64,000 nucleotides of DNA from Clostridium sp. AM58-1XD (lineage in GTDB: Bacteria; Bacillota; Clostridia; Lachnospirales; Lachnospiraceae): contig NZ_QSDR01000012.1 of assembly GCF_003464085.1 (NCBI RefSeq), positions 58,333 through 122,332 of the forward strand. The letters are read 5' to 3'. Position 1 is the first letter of the stretch. Each line of letters starts with the position of its first letter. Positions 9,734 to 18,613 of this stretch are shown in pieces. The position numbers and the translations under genes were made by a program. The notes beneath the pieces were generated by a model, which saw only the letters and a program-made list of their open reading frames with translations, searched no databases and was not told where the DNA came from.

Positions 9734-11086
9734 TCAGCCTAAAAACATTCCGAACATGATGCTTGCAATTACTAAAATGATAGCACCGCCGAGACGTGAA
9801 GATATCTGGGCATAAGAGATCAGTGACATACGCTTTGAGGCGCCGAGGACGGCAATATCGCCGGAACCGCCTCTGTTTGCCATGCATAAACCGGCTGAGA
9901 TACCGGCTTCGATCGGATAAAATCCAACCAGCCAGCCGACGACAGCCGAACCGATAAATGCACCTATCACAATAAGTCCTGCAATAATTACGTTAGGTAT
10001 GGTCAGAGCCGACAGCATTTCATTAAAATTGGTCAACGCCATGCCGACAGCTAACATCTGAAGCCAGAGCAGGTTGCTTCCAAAAAAACTTTGCAGCCTT
10101 TTTGCGCCCTGCTTCATATTGGCAGGGATCAGATTGAATACGTTGCTGAGAGCTACAAATACAATCATATAGGCGTATGTATGAATCTTAACCCCGAGAA
10201 TCGTGGGCAGCAGAACCTTGGAAAACAAAGTGCCCATCATATAAAAAGTACATGCGAGAGCAAGCCCGGCGCCGATATCTCCTAGTTTTAGTTCTACCTT
10301 TTCTTCTGGCTGGTCTGCATTAAAATCCATGTTGCCTTTTAATAATTCACCGTTTCCCGTCCAGCCCGGCTTTACATTTCCGATTTTGTTGAGAACAGAT
10401 GCTGTAAAGATACATAATATATTTGCAATTGTCAGGATCGGCAGAGCAAACGACAGGAATTTCTCAGCTGATTCACCGGTAGCGGAGGCATAGATTTCGG
10501 CCATTGGAATGGCTCCTGCGCCGGTTCCGCCGCCCATGATCGGGAGCATATATAATGTGAGAATTTCTACGGGTGACTTGCCGAACAGGAGACCGGCAAG
10601 TACACCGCATACGGATGCCATCGCGATTCCTCCGATAATTGCTGGAAAATATCCCGTAAGCGCCCGAAGCAGCAGCTTCCGGTTAATCGCCAGTACGCTT
10701 CCTGTAATCAGCACGGATACAAAAAGGTCAAGATAACCGAATTCATCGAAGAAATGAATGACGAGATCGATGGTCTGCCTGGGCATCCATTCGTAAGTGT
10801 AGATCAGTCCTCCGACCAGAAATGCCAATATGGCGCCGCCGCCGATATACTCATTCCATATTGGTATTCTGTCTCCTGCTTCACCTAAAACAGCGCTTAA
10901 TACTAATAAAACGGCCAGTGCTGCCGGAAGGCTGAAGGGAACGACATTTAAATAAATACATGCAAGAACAACAATCAGCATTGCCGCATATAACGGCCAT
11001 GGAATACTGTAAATTGCAGGCTTTTTTTTGGAATCTGCATTATGGGCCAAATGCCCGGTTTCTTCTGATTTCGTTGGTTTTTCCAC
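9734..11086 (-). CDS. 2-hydroxycarboxylate transporter family (CitS/CimH/MaeN type)
   Basis: This integral membrane protein has about eleven helices and the two re-entrant glycine motifs of the 2HCT family: LPIMGGGTGAGAIPMAEIYA and a C-terminal GLCMANRGGSGDIAVLGA. Family members move citrate, malate or lactate with Na+ or H+, or exchange two of them. GTG at 11086 is the start: AGGAGG lies six bases before it (11093-11098), whereas the in-frame ATG at 11143 has no such site. This gives 450 residues, a normal size. It is likely co-transcribed with the Ldh_2 dehydrogenase gene downstream and perhaps controlled by the LysR gene at 11471. Confidence 0.9.
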   Translation of the reverse strand: MEKPTKSEETGHLAHNADSKKKPAIYSIPWPLYAAMLIVVLACIYLNVVPFSLPAALAVLLVLSAVLGEAGDRIPIWNEYIGGGAILAFLVGGLIYTYEWMPRQTIDLVIHFFDEFGYLDLFVSVLITGSVLAINRKLLLRALTGYFPAIIGGIAMASVCGVLAGLLFGKSPVEILTLYMLPIMGGGTGAGAIPMAEIYASATGESAEKFLSFALPILTIANILCIFTASVLNKIGNVKPGWTGNGELLKGNMDFNADQPEEKVELKLGDIGAGLALACTFYMMGTLFSKVLLPTILGVKIHTYAYMIVFVALSNVFNLIPANMKQGAKRLQSFFGSNLLWLQMLAVGMALTNFNEMLSALTIPNVIIAGLIVIGAFIGSAVVGWLVGFYPIEAGISAGLCMANRGGSGDIAVLGASKRMSLISYAQISSRLGGAIILVIASIMFGMFLG

Positions 11087-11349
11087 GGGAAACCTCCTCT
11101 TTTTGCTGTGATTATTTTCGAAATTCAATAAACGTTTATTCATTCATCTTCAGCTGCTTCGGGCGGCAGGCCATGTAAGAAAATACGCCGTCCGGATCAG
11201 CTGTTAGACCCATTATAATAATCATCAGGCACAAAGTAAAATCGCTTTAATGCATATTGCACCATACAAAAAAGCCATGATATTACAGGGAGACTGCAAA
11301 AAAATAACCTGCACGCTCCGCGCACAGGTCGTCGTATTCAAGAAAAAGA

Positions 11350-11469
11350 AGAGGGTGTTGAAAAGTCGAATCCGCATTACCGCCGATACCAGATTTCGTT
11401 CCAGGCGGTGGCTAAGTCACTGCATCTGGTATTGGCGGCAATGTTCTATTCCTTTTTGCAACATCCTCT
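11350..11469. repeat. Dispersed hairpin element, copy 1 (3' end of LysR gene)
   Basis: The outer arms AGAGGGTGTTG and CAACATCCTCT, and the inner arms at 11375-11394 and 11424-11443 (18 of 20 positions complementary, the other two G-U), form a long hairpin. It begins one base after the LysR stop codon. The same outer and inner arm sequences recur at 50292-50410 and, more divergent, at 57191-57300. Apart from this element and the 2HCT leader, the 385-bp gap 11087-11470 holds nothing I can recognise. Confidence 0.75.
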
Positions 11470-11470
11470 A

Positions 11471-12334
11471 TTAAACTGCATATTTGTCTTTAACAAAATC
11501 TACGAAATGCCTCAGGATTGTGTTATTGAGGTTTTCACGGTCGTAGACCAGCCATGTCTTGCGGGTCAGCTTCGAGCCGTCCTTAAACGTCATGGGTATG
11601 GAGTAGAGATGTTCATCTTTAAAAAAGTTGTGATCGGAAAAGATTCCATACCCTAAATTATGCCGGATCATTTCCAGGCATGTCTGGCCGTTGTTGACTT
11701 TCATCCATATATCAGGGGAAGCGGTAAAATGCTGCCGCCACCACTTGTCCGTAGCCTTGATAATCGTAGGTTCCTTCGAGTAGTCGATCTGCCTGAGTTT
11801 AGGAAGATCTTCGATGGCTATCGGGGTATTGGATACAATATAGATCTGCTCTTCGGAAATAAACAGCTTTTCCAGGCGGGTAGCAATATCACCTCTTACA
11901 AAACTGGCGTGGAGTTCATGATTTTCCAGCTGTTTTAATAGTTCACTGCTTAAATCAGTAGTTATTTCCAACTTAATTTGGGGAAAATCTATGGTGAAAT
12001 TTTCTATAATTTCAGGAAGAAGGTAACGGACCAGGGAATTGGGGGCGCCAATGTGTATGGTACCTGTTCTTCCCCCGTTCATCTCTGCAATCAGCTGATG
12101 GACTTCATCGATCATGTTCAGTATCCGTTCCGCCCGTTTAGCAATCAATTCTCCCTCTGGAGTAAAAGAAACCCCCTTCGTGCTGCGGGTAATCAGAGTG
12201 ATCTGAAGCTCCTCTTCGATAATCTGAATTCGCTTCGTAAGGGACGGCTGCGTAATAAATAGAAGATTGGCCGTCTTTGTTATATTTTTTGTCGCATGCA
12301 GGGTGGATATGATCTTCCAGTCAAAGTCTCTCAT
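11471..12334 (-). CDS. LysR-family transcriptional regulator
   Basis: A 287-residue regulator. The N-terminal helix-turn-helix is MRDFDWKIISTLHATKNITK, then FITQPSLTKRIQIIEEEL and STKGVSFTPEGE. The remainder is the LysR effector-binding domain (GTIHIGAPNSLVRYLLPEII, GYGIF). ATG 12334 has GAGG five bases upstream; a further in-frame ATG at 12406 adds 24 residues without family similarity. It is divergent from the TAXI/TRAP operon at 12505 and lies upstream of the 2HCT/Ldh_2 pair, so it is well placed to control one or both in response to an organic acid. That is inference from position. Confidence 0.88.
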   Translation of the reverse strand: MRDFDWKIISTLHATKNITKTANLLFITQPSLTKRIQIIEEELQITLITRSTKGVSFTPEGELIAKRAERILNMIDEVHQLIAEMNGGRTGTIHIGAPNSLVRYLLPEIIENFTIDFPQIKLEITTDLSSELLKQLENHELHASFVRGDIATRLEKLFISEEQIYIVSNTPIAIEDLPKLRQIDYSKEPTIIKATDKWWRQHFTASPDIWMKVNNGQTCLEMIRHNLGYGIFSDHNFFKDEHLYSIPMTFKDGSKLTRKTWLVYDRENLNNTILRHFVDFVKDKYAV

Positions 12335-12399
12335 AAGTACCTCGGGTTCTGTGATTTTGCCATATAGTATTATTAAAAGATTATAGTTTTTTGGAATAC

Positions 12400-12428
12400 T
12401 TGTCAATAGAATAAAGCAATTTTACATA
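12400..12428 (+). promoter_or_regulatory. Candidate sigma-A promoter for the TAXI/TRAP operon
   Basis: TTGTCA (12400-12405), a 17-bp spacer, then TACATA (12423-12428). It lies in the divergent region between the LysR gene and the TAXI gene. The -10 match is moderate. Confidence 0.4.
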
Positions 12429-12504
12429 TGGCACAGGATTAGTTAGACTAAAAACAGCAAATAAACAGGGAGGACAGCCGACCAATAAAAGAAAGGGGAA
12501 TAAC

Positions 12505-13587
12505 ATGAAGAAACAAATATTTATGGGGATTTTAGCAGTTACGACAGCGCTTGCGCTGGCTGGCTGCGGCGGAAGTACAGGTGTTTCGGCCCAGAACGGC
12601 AGCGCTTCTGGAAATGCAGAGAAAAAAGCGGAAAACGGCGGGAGCGATCATGCTGCTGAGGGAGAAACGATCCAGCTGACCTTTGCCGGAGGTAATTCCA
12701 GCACGGAGGCGTATACATACTGGGTAGCCGTCAATAAAGCGGTGAAAAGCATACACCCGGAACTACAGATTACAACGGTAGATGCAACAGGAGGCTTTGA
12801 TATCGCTCAGAGGCTCAGAGCCGGTTCCATTGACGCCGGCAATGGGGTATCCACTTCTGATTATGAGAGCTTTGCAGGCACGGGCTCATTTGAGGGACAG
12901 CCGTATGAGGACCTGAGAATTATGTGGTACTATACGGAAAGCCCCATTAACTTTTGTGTCGATAAGTCCCTGGGGCTTAAATATGTACATGAATTAGACG
13001 GAGTAAAAATGCACCCGGGCGGAACGGGATCTGCAAATACGCTTCTCGTAATGAATGCATGTGATGTACTGGGAATCAAACCGGATTGGTTTGAAGCGAG
13101 TTCTTCTGATGGAATCGATGCGGTGATGAACCGTCAGATCCAGGGGGCGGCGAGAAACGGCGCGGCGCCGGACAGCCAGGTAGTGCAGATGCAGAGTGCG
13201 GTTGAATTGAGTTTCCTATCCCTTACGGATGAAGAAATAGAAAAAATACAGGAGAAATATCCATACGTACTGAAAGCCGTTATTCCGGCAGGCTCCTATG
13301 AAGGACAGGATGAGGACTTTTCCACGATAGCTACCTGTCAGGGGGGAATTGCGACACCGAGCCTCACTCAGGAACAGGGATATAAATTTATCAGCGCGAT
13401 GATGTCGGAAGAAGGCCGTTCTTCCTGGGAAGCAGCATATCCTAAGGGGGGAAAGGCGGATGTAATGGAACTGACGCTAAAGACGGCCAGAGCGCCGCTT
13501 CATGCAGGTACGGTTCAGTATATGGCTGAACAGGGGATTGAAGTCCCGGAAAATCTGATTCCGCCGGAATATGTGCCTGTGAAATAA
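12505..13587 (+). CDS. TAXI-family TRAP transporter solute-binding lipoprotein
   Basis: A 360-residue lipoprotein: signal peptide MKKQIFMGILAVTTALALAG with lipobox LAGC, then a Gly/Ser/Glu linker and the TAXI fold. Marks: LTFAGGNSSTEAYTYWVA, then AQRLRAGSIDAGNGVSTSDY, LDGVKMHPGGTGSANT, and the middle AARNGAAPDSQVVQMQ. TAXI proteins capture a small organic anion outside the cell and hand it to a fused TRAP permease, here the next gene. AAAGGGG precedes the ATG. The ligand is unknown; the lactonase at the operon end hints at a sugar acid or a related hydroxy acid. Confidence 0.9.
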   Translation: MKKQIFMGILAVTTALALAGCGGSTGVSAQNGSASGNAEKKAENGGSDHAAEGETIQLTFAGGNSSTEAYTYWVAVNKAVKSIHPELQITTVDATGGFDIAQRLRAGSIDAGNGVSTSDYESFAGTGSFEGQPYEDLRIMWYYTESPINFCVDKSLGLKYVHELDGVKMHPGGTGSANTLLVMNACDVLGIKPDWFEASSSDGIDAVMNRQIQGAARNGAAPDSQVVQMQSAVELSFLSLTDEEIEKIQEKYPYVLKAVIPAGSYEGQDEDFSTIATCQGGIATPSLTQEQGYKFISAMMSEEGRSSWEAAYPKGGKADVMELTLKTARAPLHAGTVQYMAEQGIEVPENLIPPEYVPVK

Positions 13588-13650
13588 AGACAACTGGGGC
13601 GGTGCCCGCAGTTTTGATATTAGAAGAGAGGACAGGTGTAGGGAAGAATA

Positions 13651-15546
13651 ATGAGAAAATTATCAAAAGCATGGCGGAACTTCATTACGATATTCTCCGT
13701 CCTTCTTGTAGGATTTCAGATATATACGGCAGGATTTGGAATATTGGACGACGCGCTTCAGCGGAGCATCCACCTTTCGTTCGTATTGACGCTGTGTTTT
13801 CTGCTAAAACCGGCTTCTAAGAAGCAGGCGTTGGATAAAGTGCCTATTTACGATATTCTGTTCAGCATGATAGCCGCCGCAGCGTGTATCTATGTGGCGC
13901 TTATGAATAAAAAATTAGTATGGAACCCACTTGTATGGATGAATCCGATGGACAAGTTTTTTGCATTTGCCCTGTGCATTCTCGTATTAGAGGCGGGCAG
14001 GCGAACCGTAGGATATGTATTTATCGTAATGGCGGCCATTTTCCTGGGATACGGGCTGTTCGGCCCCTATTTTCCGGGAATGTGGAAGCATAAAGGTTTC
14101 ACGCTGGACATGATATTCCAATATTTCTACCATACCACAAACGGCGTATGGGGAACGATGACAGGACTGTCGGCCAATCTTTTGGCGATGTTCGGTATAT
14201 TTGGAAGTATGCTGAGTGAAACAGGTGGTGCAGAAACATTTATTAAAATCGGGCAGAAGGCCGTAGGAAAGACGATCGGTGGAGCGGGAAAAGTTGCACT
14301 CGTAGGCAGCGGGCTGTTCGGAATGATCTCCGGCCAGCCGGTAGCAAATGTGCTGGCTACAGGCTCTTTTACCGTACCGATGATGGAGCGGGCCGGCTAC
14401 AGCAGGGAATGGACGGCATCGACCGTGGCGATCGGTTCTACAGGAGGGCAGATTATGCCTCCGATTATGGGAGCCGGCGCGTTTATCATGGCACAGATCA
14501 TCGGCGTAAAGTATTCCGACATTGCAAAGGCGGCTATTTTTCCGGCATTTTTGTTCTATGCAGGAGCGCTGATCGCCATCCATTACCAGTCCAAGCGATA
14601 TGGGATCAGGGGAAGCGAGGCACAGGTAAATGAGAAGATTTCTGCCAGACAATACGTGACGATTATAGCCCCAATCGCTATTTTCCTGTTCTTTGTCATT
14701 AACAACTATTCCACGGTACTGGCGGCCTGCTACGCATCTGTGATCGGATTTCTTCTATATCTTCTGTGTTATGTGCCGTGGAAGGAAGGCGCAGGCGCAG
14801 CTGTTAAGGTTACGGGAAAATCCTTTCTGACGATCTGTGACGAGAGCGCCAAGGCGATGATTTCCATGACATGTCTGATGGTCAGCGCTCAGGTTGTAAT
14901 TGTATTTATTAACTTCTCCGGTTTTGGGCTGAAGCTTTCCGACCTGATCGTTTCTCTGGGAGCGGGCAATCTGTTTATCTGCCTGATTATGGCGATGATC
15001 GTCTGCATCATTTTAGGAATGGGTCTTCCAGCCACAGCAGCCTATGTAATCGGAGCGGCCGTCCTCGTTCCGCCGCTGGTACAGCTGGGTATTACCGTAA
15101 TGGCAGCTCATATGTTTGTATTTTACTATTCCGCACTTTCTAACATTACTCCGCCAGTCTGTTCGGCTGTTTATGTCAGTTCGAGCCTGGCGAAATCCAA
15201 CTGGTTTAAGACGGGAATTTTATCCTGTATGATCGCACTTCCGGTTTTCATCATTCCATTTGCATTTGTCTACTGCAACGGACTTCTGCTTATGGCGGGA
15301 AGCTCCGCAGGAAATACAATTTTTGCCTTTGTTTCCGCATCCATCGGCGTCTATGCAGTTTCCATAGGAGTAGCGGGATTTAAGGAAAGAACTTTCAGTA
15401 AGTGGGAGCAGGCCGTCTGCATTCTGGCCGGTGCCGTGATGGTAACGCCTTTTGTTATACCATCGGTAACTGCGATCGTTATTTTCATGGTATTATTGAT
15501 ATATGAGAAGAAAACGGCAGGAAAAAGAACGGAGGCGGTCACATGA
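13651..15546 (+). CDS. TRAP transporter fused permease (DctQM type)
   Basis: A 631-residue membrane protein with about 17 hydrophobic segments. It joins the small DctQ-like part (N-terminal four to five helices) and the large DctM part into one chain, as is usual for TAXI systems. Conserved marks are GSGLFGMISGQPVANVLATG, FTVPMMERAGYSREWTAS, GGQIMPPIMGAGAFIMA and GMGLPATAAYVIGA. It uses a Na+ or H+ gradient to move the ligand captured by the TAXI protein. Its TGA overlaps the ATG of the lactonase gene by four bases, indicating translational coupling. Confidence 0.93.
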   Translation: MRKLSKAWRNFITIFSVLLVGFQIYTAGFGILDDALQRSIHLSFVLTLCFLLKPASKKQALDKVPIYDILFSMIAAAACIYVALMNKKLVWNPLVWMNPMDKFFAFALCILVLEAGRRTVGYVFIVMAAIFLGYGLFGPYFPGMWKHKGFTLDMIFQYFYHTTNGVWGTMTGLSANLLAMFGIFGSMLSETGGAETFIKIGQKAVGKTIGGAGKVALVGSGLFGMISGQPVANVLATGSFTVPMMERAGYSREWTASTVAIGSTGGQIMPPIMGAGAFIMAQIIGVKYSDIAKAAIFPAFLFYAGALIAIHYQSKRYGIRGSEAQVNEKISARQYVTIIAPIAIFLFFVINNYSTVLAACYASVIGFLLYLLCYVPWKEGAGAAVKVTGKSFLTICDESAKAMISMTCLMVSAQVVIVFINFSGFGLKLSDLIVSLGAGNLFICLIMAMIVCIILGMGLPATAAYVIGAAVLVPPLVQLGITVMAAHMFVFYYSALSNITPPVCSAVYVSSSLAKSNWFKTGILSCMIALPVFIIPFAFVYCNGLLLMAGSSAGNTIFAFVSASIGVYAVSIGVAGFKERTFSKWEQAVCILAGAVMVTPFVIPSVTAIVIFMVLLIYEKKTAGKRTEAVT

Positions 15547-16586
15547 GTTTGGCATATATCGGCTGCAGGACGACGAGAGAACGGAATGCGAGAGGAAAAG
15601 GGATCAGCGTTTACAGGACGGACGGCCAGGCAGGGGGATGGGAACTGATTCAGATCATGGAGCATGAAAACAATCCCTCTTGGCTTTGTTTTGGTAAAGA
15701 AAAAAATTTTTTATATGCGGTACACGGCGACTTCACGGAGGTCAGTTCCTACAGAATTGACGACAGCACTGGAGAACTGACTTACCTGAATACGGTTTCT
15801 TCCGGCGGCAAAAATCCGGTGGCTTCCATCACGGACTGGACAGGGGAGTATCTGTTTGTGGCTTCTCTGCAGGGCGGAACGTTGAGCACGTTGAAGATCA
15901 GGGAAGACGGCAGCCTCACACAGCCTGTTTTTCGCGTTCCGCTGGCAGGTATGACAGAAAACGGATTTTCCCACGCCCATCACTGCGTGCTCGACCGGAC
16001 AGGAAAGTATCTGTTTGCAGCGACTCAGGGCAGGGGAAAAGGATATGGAGCGGTTTATCTTTTCCGTATACTGGAAGACGGAGAGTTAAAACAGCTGCAG
16101 CGGTTTGATATTGGTGACGATAAGGAGCCCAGGCATCTCGTGGTGCAGACGGATAACAGGCATATTTATGTGCTGAATGAAAAGGGAAACAGTATTTATG
16201 TCCTTAGGTTTTACGAAGTGGAGGGGAAGCTGGAATATCAAAGCGCCGTATCCACACTCCCAGCTGATTATAAGGGGGAGAGCCAGGCGGGAGAAATCCT
16301 TCTCCATCCGTCTGGAAAATACGTGTACTCGACGAACAGGACGCATAACAGCGTGGCGGCCTTCCGTGTTTTGGAAGACGGCGGCCTGGAAATGACAGGG
16401 TGCATTTCCTGCCGGGGCGATATTCCGAGATTCATGACGTTTGACGTGGAAGCAAAGAATATCCTGGTTGCCAATGAGGAAAGCGACACGATTGAACTGT
16501 TTCACATCGACAGCGAAGACGGAAGTCTGAGTTACACGGGAAAGAATATCAAAACCGAGAGTCCCGTGTGTATTATATTAAAATAA
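15543..16586 (+). CDS. Lactonase-family beta-propeller protein (6-phosphogluconolactonase-like)
   Basis: A 347-residue member of the seven-bladed propeller lactonase family. Repeated blade motifs are visible, such as NPSWLCFGKEKNFLYAV, HAHHCVLDRTGKYLFAA, PRHLVVQTDNRHIYVLNE and EILLHPSGKYVYSTNR. The HAHH motif and the PRHL motif match the presumed active-site groove. Members hydrolyse sugar lactones such as 6-phosphogluconolactone or carboxymuconolactone. It overlaps the TRAP permease gene by four bases, so it probably acts on the imported compound or a product of it. The true substrate is uncertain. Confidence 0.85.
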   Translation: MSLAYIGCRTTRERNARGKGISVYRTDGQAGGWELIQIMEHENNPSWLCFGKEKNFLYAVHGDFTEVSSYRIDDSTGELTYLNTVSSGGKNPVASITDWTGEYLFVASLQGGTLSTLKIREDGSLTQPVFRVPLAGMTENGFSHAHHCVLDRTGKYLFAATQGRGKGYGAVYLFRILEDGELKQLQRFDIGDDKEPRHLVVQTDNRHIYVLNEKGNSIYVLRFYEVEGKLEYQSAVSTLPADYKGESQAGEILLHPSGKYVYSTNRTHNSVAAFRVLEDGGLEMTGCISCRGDIPRFMTFDVEAKNILVANEESDTIELFHIDSEDGSLSYTGKNIKTESPVCIILK

Positions 16587-16604
16587 AAGAAACGGCATCA
16601 AAAC

Positions 16605-16676
16605 ATGCCGTCAATACCGGATACAGCGCCTTTTGGCTGCTTCACCCCCTGGAAGGAAGTCCGGTTTTGACGGCAT
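16605..16676. terminator. Long inverted repeat ending the TAXI/TRAP operon
   Basis: ATGCCGTCAATACCGG (16605-16620) pairs with CCGGTTTTGACGGCAT (16661-16676), with one G-T step. It lies between the convergent lactonase and ATC-hydrolase-like genes. Confidence 0.65.
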
Positions 16677-16718
16677 TGCTGTGCCCTTCACCGATATATT
16701 TCATTATACGATCCGTGA

Positions 16719-17366
16719 TTATACGGTCCGCCGGAACTTGAAATCGCACAGTTCTCCGCCGGTTCCTAAGGTTTGGATTCTTATAAACGTAATGCCCGGC
16801 AGATGTCCGTAAGCGTACTCATCATTTTGACAAAATATGTGTACCAGCTCTGGGCAGCCTTCCTTTTCGCAATAAAACTGATAGGGGCATTGGGTGATGT
16901 TAAATTCCAAAGAACGCCTGTCGTTTTTAAGAAATTCCTGGCGGAATCCGGCTGCCTCCCCAAATAATGTTTTGACGCCTCCTGAAAACATCTTTAAAAA
17001 GATTCCTTTCATTCCCGGCATACTCACAATCTTTGAATAAGACTTTCCCTTCTTGCAGGAAATCTCTGCGGCTCCCTTTTCCAGAATCGCCATAGGGGAA
17101 TCAATGCCGTGCTCCGTCAGCGCTTTATAAAAGGCAATGACAGGAAAAATATTGGTATAAGTGTGAAACTGTTCTTTCTTTAAAAGATGGGGATATCGTT
17201 CTTTGAGGACGTCAAATATAAGCACTGCCGTATGAATAATTTCAGCCGATTGATTGATACCTAATAAGGACTCCAGTTCCCGTTTATATGTTACTGCGTA
17301 CCTGCTTTTGAAAAGGATATGTTTGCTATTGATATCATTCATTATATTACTCATCGTATTTTCCAT
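16719..17366 (-). CDS. L-2-amino-thiazoline-4-carboxylic acid hydrolase-like protein
   Basis: A 215-residue cytoplasmic protein. The C-terminal stretch ITQCPYQFYCEKEGCPELVH, then IFC, GHLPGITFIRIQTLGTGGELC and DFKFRR carries the conserved Cys residues and the closing CDFKFRR of the ATC-hydrolase family. Founding members open the thiazoline ring on the way to cysteine, but most clostridial homologues are of unknown function. The GGGAG ribosome-binding site supports ATG 17366. It sits directly downstream of a TetR gene on the same strand, and its promoter region carries a palindrome like the one in front of tetR, so it is very likely a TetR target. Confidence 0.8.
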   Translation of the reverse strand: MENTMSNIMNDINSKHILFKSRYAVTYKRELESLLGINQSAEIIHTAVLIFDVLKERYPHLLKKEQFHTYTNIFPVIAFYKALTEHGIDSPMAILEKGAAEISCKKGKSYSKIVSMPGMKGIFLKMFSGGVKTLFGEAAGFRQEFLKNDRRSLEFNITQCPYQFYCEKEGCPELVHIFCQNDEYAYGHLPGITFIRIQTLGTGGELCDFKFRRTV

Positions 17367-17395
17367 ATTGTGATCTCCCTATTCTCTTCATTAAC

Positions 17396-17414
17396 GAATG
17401 AATTTTATTCATTG
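17396..17414. promoter_or_regulatory. Candidate TetR operator in front of the ATC-hydrolase-like gene
   Basis: GAATGAA-TTTTA-TTCATTG: two inverted GAATGAA half-sites 30 bp upstream of the ATG at 17366. The same half-sites form the palindrome at 18141-18155 in front of the tetR gene. Confidence 0.6.
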
Positions 17415-17478
17415 TTATCCTTTTAATAATCCCAGATGAAAGTGCTGTTGAATATTGCCTTTATCTGGGACGGCTGTT

Positions 17479-18057
17479 TTATAGTTTCAACAATTCAATC
17501 AGACAATTTTGTATCCGCTGTGTCTTTTCATCGCTATCCATACTTGGATCCATTAGGATTCCGATCTGCCCAAAAACGATGAAATAGGCGGCGGCCTTCA
17601 AATCGGACAGCTGTATTTCTCCGCCCTCAGCCGCCGCTTCTAAAAGTCCGGTTACAATAGGAAGTAATTTTTGCCCAACTAGGAGGAAGAGCTGGTCGTG
17701 GAGCTTTCTATTCTCTGCCTTATGAAACAGCTCAAACAGATCTGGCCGCCCCTTTTCGGCAGATCCTTCAGTCATCCCCCGGCCGCTCATCGAACAGATC
17801 AATTCCTTTAAAGTCTTACCTTCCAGGTGATAATGGCGCAGATTTTCTCTGACAATAAAATTCGCATACTCCTCAATCGCAGCGTCATAAATTTCTTCCT
17901 TGGAAGAGTAATAGCGGTAACAAAGTCCCTGAGAAATACCGTTTTCGGCCGCAATATCCGAAATGGACGTTTTGTCATATCCCTTTTTGGCAAAAACGTG
18001 TATGGCGGCTTCCAGAATCTCCCGTTTGCGATCCTCCGGATTTTTTATTATACGCAT
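17479..18057 (-). CDS. TetR-family transcriptional regulator
   Basis: A 192-residue regulator. The N-terminal helix-turn-helix is textbook: REILEAAIHVFAKKGYDKTS, then ISDIAAENGISQGLCYRYYS and SKEEIYDAAI. The remainder is an alpha-helical ligand-binding domain. A GGAG lies ten bases before ATG 18057. The palindrome GAATGAAATTCATTC stands 84 bp upstream of the start, and a second site of the same sequence lies in front of the next gene (17396-17414). This supports self-control and control of the ATC-hydrolase-like gene. The inducer is unknown. Confidence 0.9.
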   Translation of the reverse strand: MRIIKNPEDRKREILEAAIHVFAKKGYDKTSISDIAAENGISQGLCYRYYSSKEEIYDAAIEEYANFIVRENLRHYHLEGKTLKELICSMSGRGMTEGSAEKGRPDLFELFHKAENRKLHDQLFLLVGQKLLPIVTGLLEAAAEGGEIQLSDLKAAAYFIVFGQIGILMDPSMDSDEKTQRIQNCLIELLKL

Positions 18058-18140
18058 ATGATAAATTCTCCTGTTTATTCTGTATTAAGAAACATACGGT
18101 CCTATATCTGATTATATCACATGCATGGAAGATTGTAAAT

Positions 18141-18155
18141 GAATGAAATTCATTC
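18141..18155. promoter_or_regulatory. Candidate TetR operator in front of tetR
   Basis: GAATGAA-A-TTCATTC is a perfect odd-length palindrome. It shares half-sites with 17396-17414. Confidence 0.6.
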
Positions 18156-18291
18156 TATAAATACATGAATAAAGAGTTCCGCAAGTGAAACTCTCACGCC
18201 TGCGGCGGGTCGCTTCAGCGACTTGATTCCCTTCCGCCGCAGTGACCTCGCTGCGTGCGAGGCCGCACTCCGCTGGGTCAGACCCTGTGCC

Positions 18292-18368
18292 TCCATAGCG
18301 GAGCGTTTTTGCTTTCTAGGAAATCATACACTTTAACACTTTACAATAACAAGGTCTTTCCTAGAAAG
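18292..18368. repeat. 77-bp palindromic intergenic block, copy 1
   Basis: The block runs from TCCATAGCGGAGCG to a hairpin with perfect 12-bp arms CTTTCTAGGAAA (18312-18323) and TTTCCTAGAAAG (18357-18368). It is preceded (18171-18291) by GC-rich inverted sequences such as GAGTTCCGCAAG. Together with copy 2 it fills most of the gene-free stretch 18058-18613. Confidence 0.8.
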
Positions 18369-18448
18369 GAACAAAGAGTTCCGCAAGCGGAACTCTCGCG
18401 CTGAGCGCGGTCGCATTAGCGACATAATTCCTTTCGCGCGAATGCGCC

Positions 18449-18525
18449 TCCATAGCGGAGCGTTTTTGCTTTCTAGGAAATCATACACTTTATCACTTTA
18501 CAATAACAAGGTATTTCCTAGAAAG
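18449..18525. repeat. 77-bp palindromic intergenic block, copy 2
   Basis: Almost identical to 18292-18368 in the same orientation, with the 12-bp arms at 18469-18480 and 18514-18525. Its upstream part (18371-18448) repeats the GAGTTCCGCAAG motif and adds CCTTTCGCGCGAATGCG, so a larger unit of about 155-195 bp is tandemly repeated with a divergent left half. Confidence 0.8.
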
Positions 18526-18531
18526 TAAAAA

Positions 18532-18560
18532 AGAGAGCGCTGCTTTTCGCAACACTCTCT
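18532..18560 (-). terminator. Terminator of the BI-1 gene
   Basis: AGAGAGCGCTGC (18532-18543) and GCAACACTCTCT (18549-18560) form a hairpin with two G-T steps. On the minus strand it is followed by a run of T (A-run just before 18532). Confidence 0.65.
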
Positions 18561-18613
18561 AATCTGATTCGGTGACCTGCACCCTTCGTGAACAGGTTAT
18601 CATTTCATAATAT

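Noticed and set aside
12505..16586. Sialic-acid TRAP transporter operon
   Set aside because: No sialic acid lyase, kinase or epimerase gene is present, and the binding protein is of the TAXI rather than the SiaP (DctP) type.
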